Source: Fischerella sp. PCC 9605 (lineage in GTDB: Bacteria; Cyanobacteriota; Cyanobacteriia; Cyanobacteriales; Nostocaceae). Taken from it: a stretch of DNA of 64,000 nt. A program made the translations under genes and the position numbers. The notes beneath the pieces are model-generated. The model saw nothing but the letters and a program-made list of their open reading frames with translations. It did not search any database and had not been told where the DNA came from. The DNA lies in assembly GCF_000517105.1 (NCBI RefSeq), contig NZ_KI912148.1, positions 738,518 through 802,517 of the forward strand. The letters run 5' to 3'. Numbering within the stretch: position 1 is the first letter of the stretch; every line of letters begins with the position of its first letter. Of the stretch, positions 62,291 through 64,000 are shown piece by piece.

Positions 62291-64000
62291 ATGAATTTAT
62301 CAATCAGATTTTCTCACTTCATACAAAAGTCTATTAACACTTTATTGTGTCAATTGTTGAAGCTGAGAAACCGCCATTTTTTAATTGTTGATATTATTGT
62401 TTTTCTCTTCACACCATCGTTAGCGCTGTTTTTGCGTTTAGATGGCAATCTTGTTTTGGAATCATACAAACCAGATTTAGCAAATGCCACAATACTATTT
62501 TTAGTAGTAAAACTAAGTGTATTTTGGAGTTTTGGTTTTTATAGGCGTTATTGGCGTTATGCAAGCATTGAGGAACTGACATACATTTCCATGCTAGTAA
62601 CGGCTACAGTTGTTGTCCAAACTCTGTTATTTAATTTTCTTGAATATATACCGTATGTTGCTTTAGAAAAGCTGCCAAGATCGCTGCCGTTTATTGATGG
62701 ATTGCTTTCATGTATTTTCATTGGGGCGCTGCGTTTCAGTGTGAGGGCTGTGGAAAGAATCTACCAAGGGCGTGCATCATTCAATTCACGGGAACGAATA
62801 TTGGTAGTTGGTGCTGGTAGTGCAGGCGTTTCCCTTGTGCAAGAAATGCAAAGAAATCCCCAACTAGGTTTTTATCCTGTTGCCTTTATTGACGACGATC
62901 CCCGAAAATTAAACGCACGCATTCGCGGCATACCTGTAGTTGGCGATCGCCACACAATTCCTGATGCCATACATTCACTGCAAATTCATAAAGTCATCAT
63001 TGCGATGCCGACAGTTGCAGGACGAGTTATTCGGGAAATTGTCGATATTTGCAAAAGAACAGGAACTCATACTTGCACTTTACCTGGCATACATGAAATC
63101 CTCAATGGCCGTGTACGCCTAGATAGCATTCGGGATGTACGCATTGAGGATTTGCTCAGACGCGAACCCGTACAGACAGATATTGAGCGAGTTTCCCAAT
63201 TTCTCAAAGGCAAGAAAGCACTAATTACCGGCGCAGGCGGATCGATTGGTAGCGAACTTTGCCGTCAAATTTGCAAGTGCCGCCCAGCTGAAATGATGCT
63301 AATAGGGCACGGTGAGAATTCTGTATTCGTTATCCAGCAAGAATTAGAACAACTGATACAAGTGCTGAAAGAAGATGGGAAAGCACAACGATATACCCCG
63401 CGTATTTATGCCTTCATTGGCGATATTCGCTATCGCCATCGCTTAAAACACGCCTTTGAACGATTCCAACCAGATGTAATTTTTCATGCCGCAGCCCATA
63501 AGCACGTTCCTTTGATGGAATTAAACCCACCAGAAGCAATTACTAATAACGTGCTGGGAACAAAAAATTTACTGGATTTGGCATTGCAATACAACGTTAA
63601 ACATTTCGTGATGATTTCCACAGATAAGGCAGTTAATCCCACCAATGTCATGGGTGCCAGCAAGAGAGTCGCCGAAATGTTGGTACTGCAAGCCGCTCAA
63701 AAAAGTGGTTTGCCTTATGTTGCAGTACGTTTTGGTAATGTTTTGGGTAGCCGAGGTAGCGTGGTTCCTACTTTCCAAAAACAAATTGCTGTAGGCGGCC
63801 CGATCACAGTTACCCATCCCGAAATCTGTCGTTATTTCATGACCATTCCGGAAGCAGTGCAACTAGTTTTACAAGCTGCAGTACTTGGTCGCACTGGCGA
63901 AGTATTAATGCTAAACATGGGCAAACCAGTAAAAATTGTTGACTTAGCTAAAGAACTAATTCGCCTTTCTGGATACGAAGTCAACAAAGATATTGATATT
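62291..64000 (+). CDS. CapD/WbpM-type nucleoside-diphosphate-sugar epimerase/dehydratase (3' end outside)
   Basis: 570 codons visible, running off the window. GGAGGT lies ten bases before the ATG. Four N-terminal membrane spans (residues about 30-165), a first Rossmann domain (VVGAGSAGVSLVQEM, with IDDDPRK), then the second with TGAGGSIGSELCRQI and a SMK-type active site where Met replaces the usual Tyr (STDKAVNPTNVMGASKR). These are the 4,6-dehydratase/epimerases that prepare UDP-sugars for capsular or exopolysaccharide. Its position after a long leader suggests the start of an EPS cluster continuing beyond the window. Confidence 0.9.
   Translation, partial: MNLSIRFSHFIQKSINTLLCQLLKLRNRHFLIVDIIVFLFTPSLALFLRLDGNLVLESYKPDLANATILFLVVKLSVFWSFGFYRRYWRYASIEELTYISMLVTATVVVQTLLFNFLEYIPYVALEKLPRSLPFIDGLLSCIFIGALRFSVRAVERIYQGRASFNSRERILVVGAGSAGVSLVQEMQRNPQLGFYPVAFIDDDPRKLNARIRGIPVVGDRHTIPDAIHSLQIHKVIIAMPTVAGRVIREIVDICKRTGTHTCTLPGIHEILNGRVRLDSIRDVRIEDLLRREPVQTDIERVSQFLKGKKALITGAGGSIGSELCRQICKCRPAEMMLIGHGENSVFVIQQELEQLIQVLKEDGKAQRYTPRIYAFIGDIRYRHRLKHAFERFQPDVIFHAAAHKHVPLMELNPPEAITNNVLGTKNLLDLALQYNVKHFVMISTDKAVNPTNVMGASKRVAEMLVLQAAQKSGLPYVAVRFGNVLGSRGSVVPTFQKQIAVGGPITVTHPEICRYFMTIPEAVQLVLQAAVLGRTGEVLMLNMGKPVKIVDLAKELIRLSGYEVNKDIDI

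Overview
The window looks like chromosomal DNA of a filamentous, probably heterocyst-forming cyanobacterium (Nostocales). Three things point there. The HIP1 octamer GCGATCGC recurs in and between genes. Intergenic spaces are packed with heptanucleotide STRRs and dispersed palindromes. The gene set includes Ycf54, a GGPP synthase next to a DUF212 protein, AI-2E and pentapeptide-repeat proteins, and large TPR, HEAT and kinase signalling proteins. All assignments are by reading the sequence; no database search was run.

Layout. 1-9.3 kb: end of purM, a PHP phosphoesterase, an FkbM methyltransferase, a Ser/Thr kinase fused to an FGE-sulfatase domain, a lone potC and a four-PAS hybrid histidine kinase. 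9.8-14.8 kb: small unknown proteins, an esterase, a Gfo/Idh/MocA oxidoreductase, a MerA-like flavoprotein and a possible 33-aa membrane peptide. 15.5-20.3 kb: an accessory patch with recQ, a toxin-antitoxin pair trapped between 451-bp direct repeats of the recQ 5' region, a Uma2 nuclease, a decayed tandem array and a HEAT-repeat remnant. 20.5-34.2 kb: mostly housekeeping and metabolism (PIG-L deacetylase, APC permease, der, ecfT, AI-2E exporter, Nudix, a folD remnant, crtE, DUF212, ycf54, pdxJ). 34.3-36.8 kb: an EACC1-caspase-TPR operon that looks like a conflict or cell-death module. 37-44 kb: ABC-2 permease, pentapeptide membrane protein, quinone oxidoreductase, an intact Phd/RelE-type pair and a large membrane protein. 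44.5-49.2 kb: STAND-like ATPase with TPRs, then catalase. 49.6-58.7 kb: GT39 glycosyltransferase, methyltransferase, lipoprotein, alanine racemase, a Uma2 pseudogene and an HtrA protease. 59.4-64 kb: an AT-rich, gene-poor stretch with a clpB fragment, leading to a CapD-type nucleotide-sugar epimerase cut by the window end.

The most informative signal is the repeat ecology. At least five families of small elements without transposase are visible, some with target duplications or nested in one another. Two families show compensatory base changes that keep the stems paired. Comparing two copies of one MITE shows that short 'TAGACGC...' repeats insert as units of about 27 bp. Several repeats sit in frame inside genes (hybrid kinase, glycosyltransferase) or add terminal extensions (Nudix, pentapeptide protein). 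Decayed genes (recQ', toxin, HEAT protein, folD, Uma2, clpB) show active turnover.
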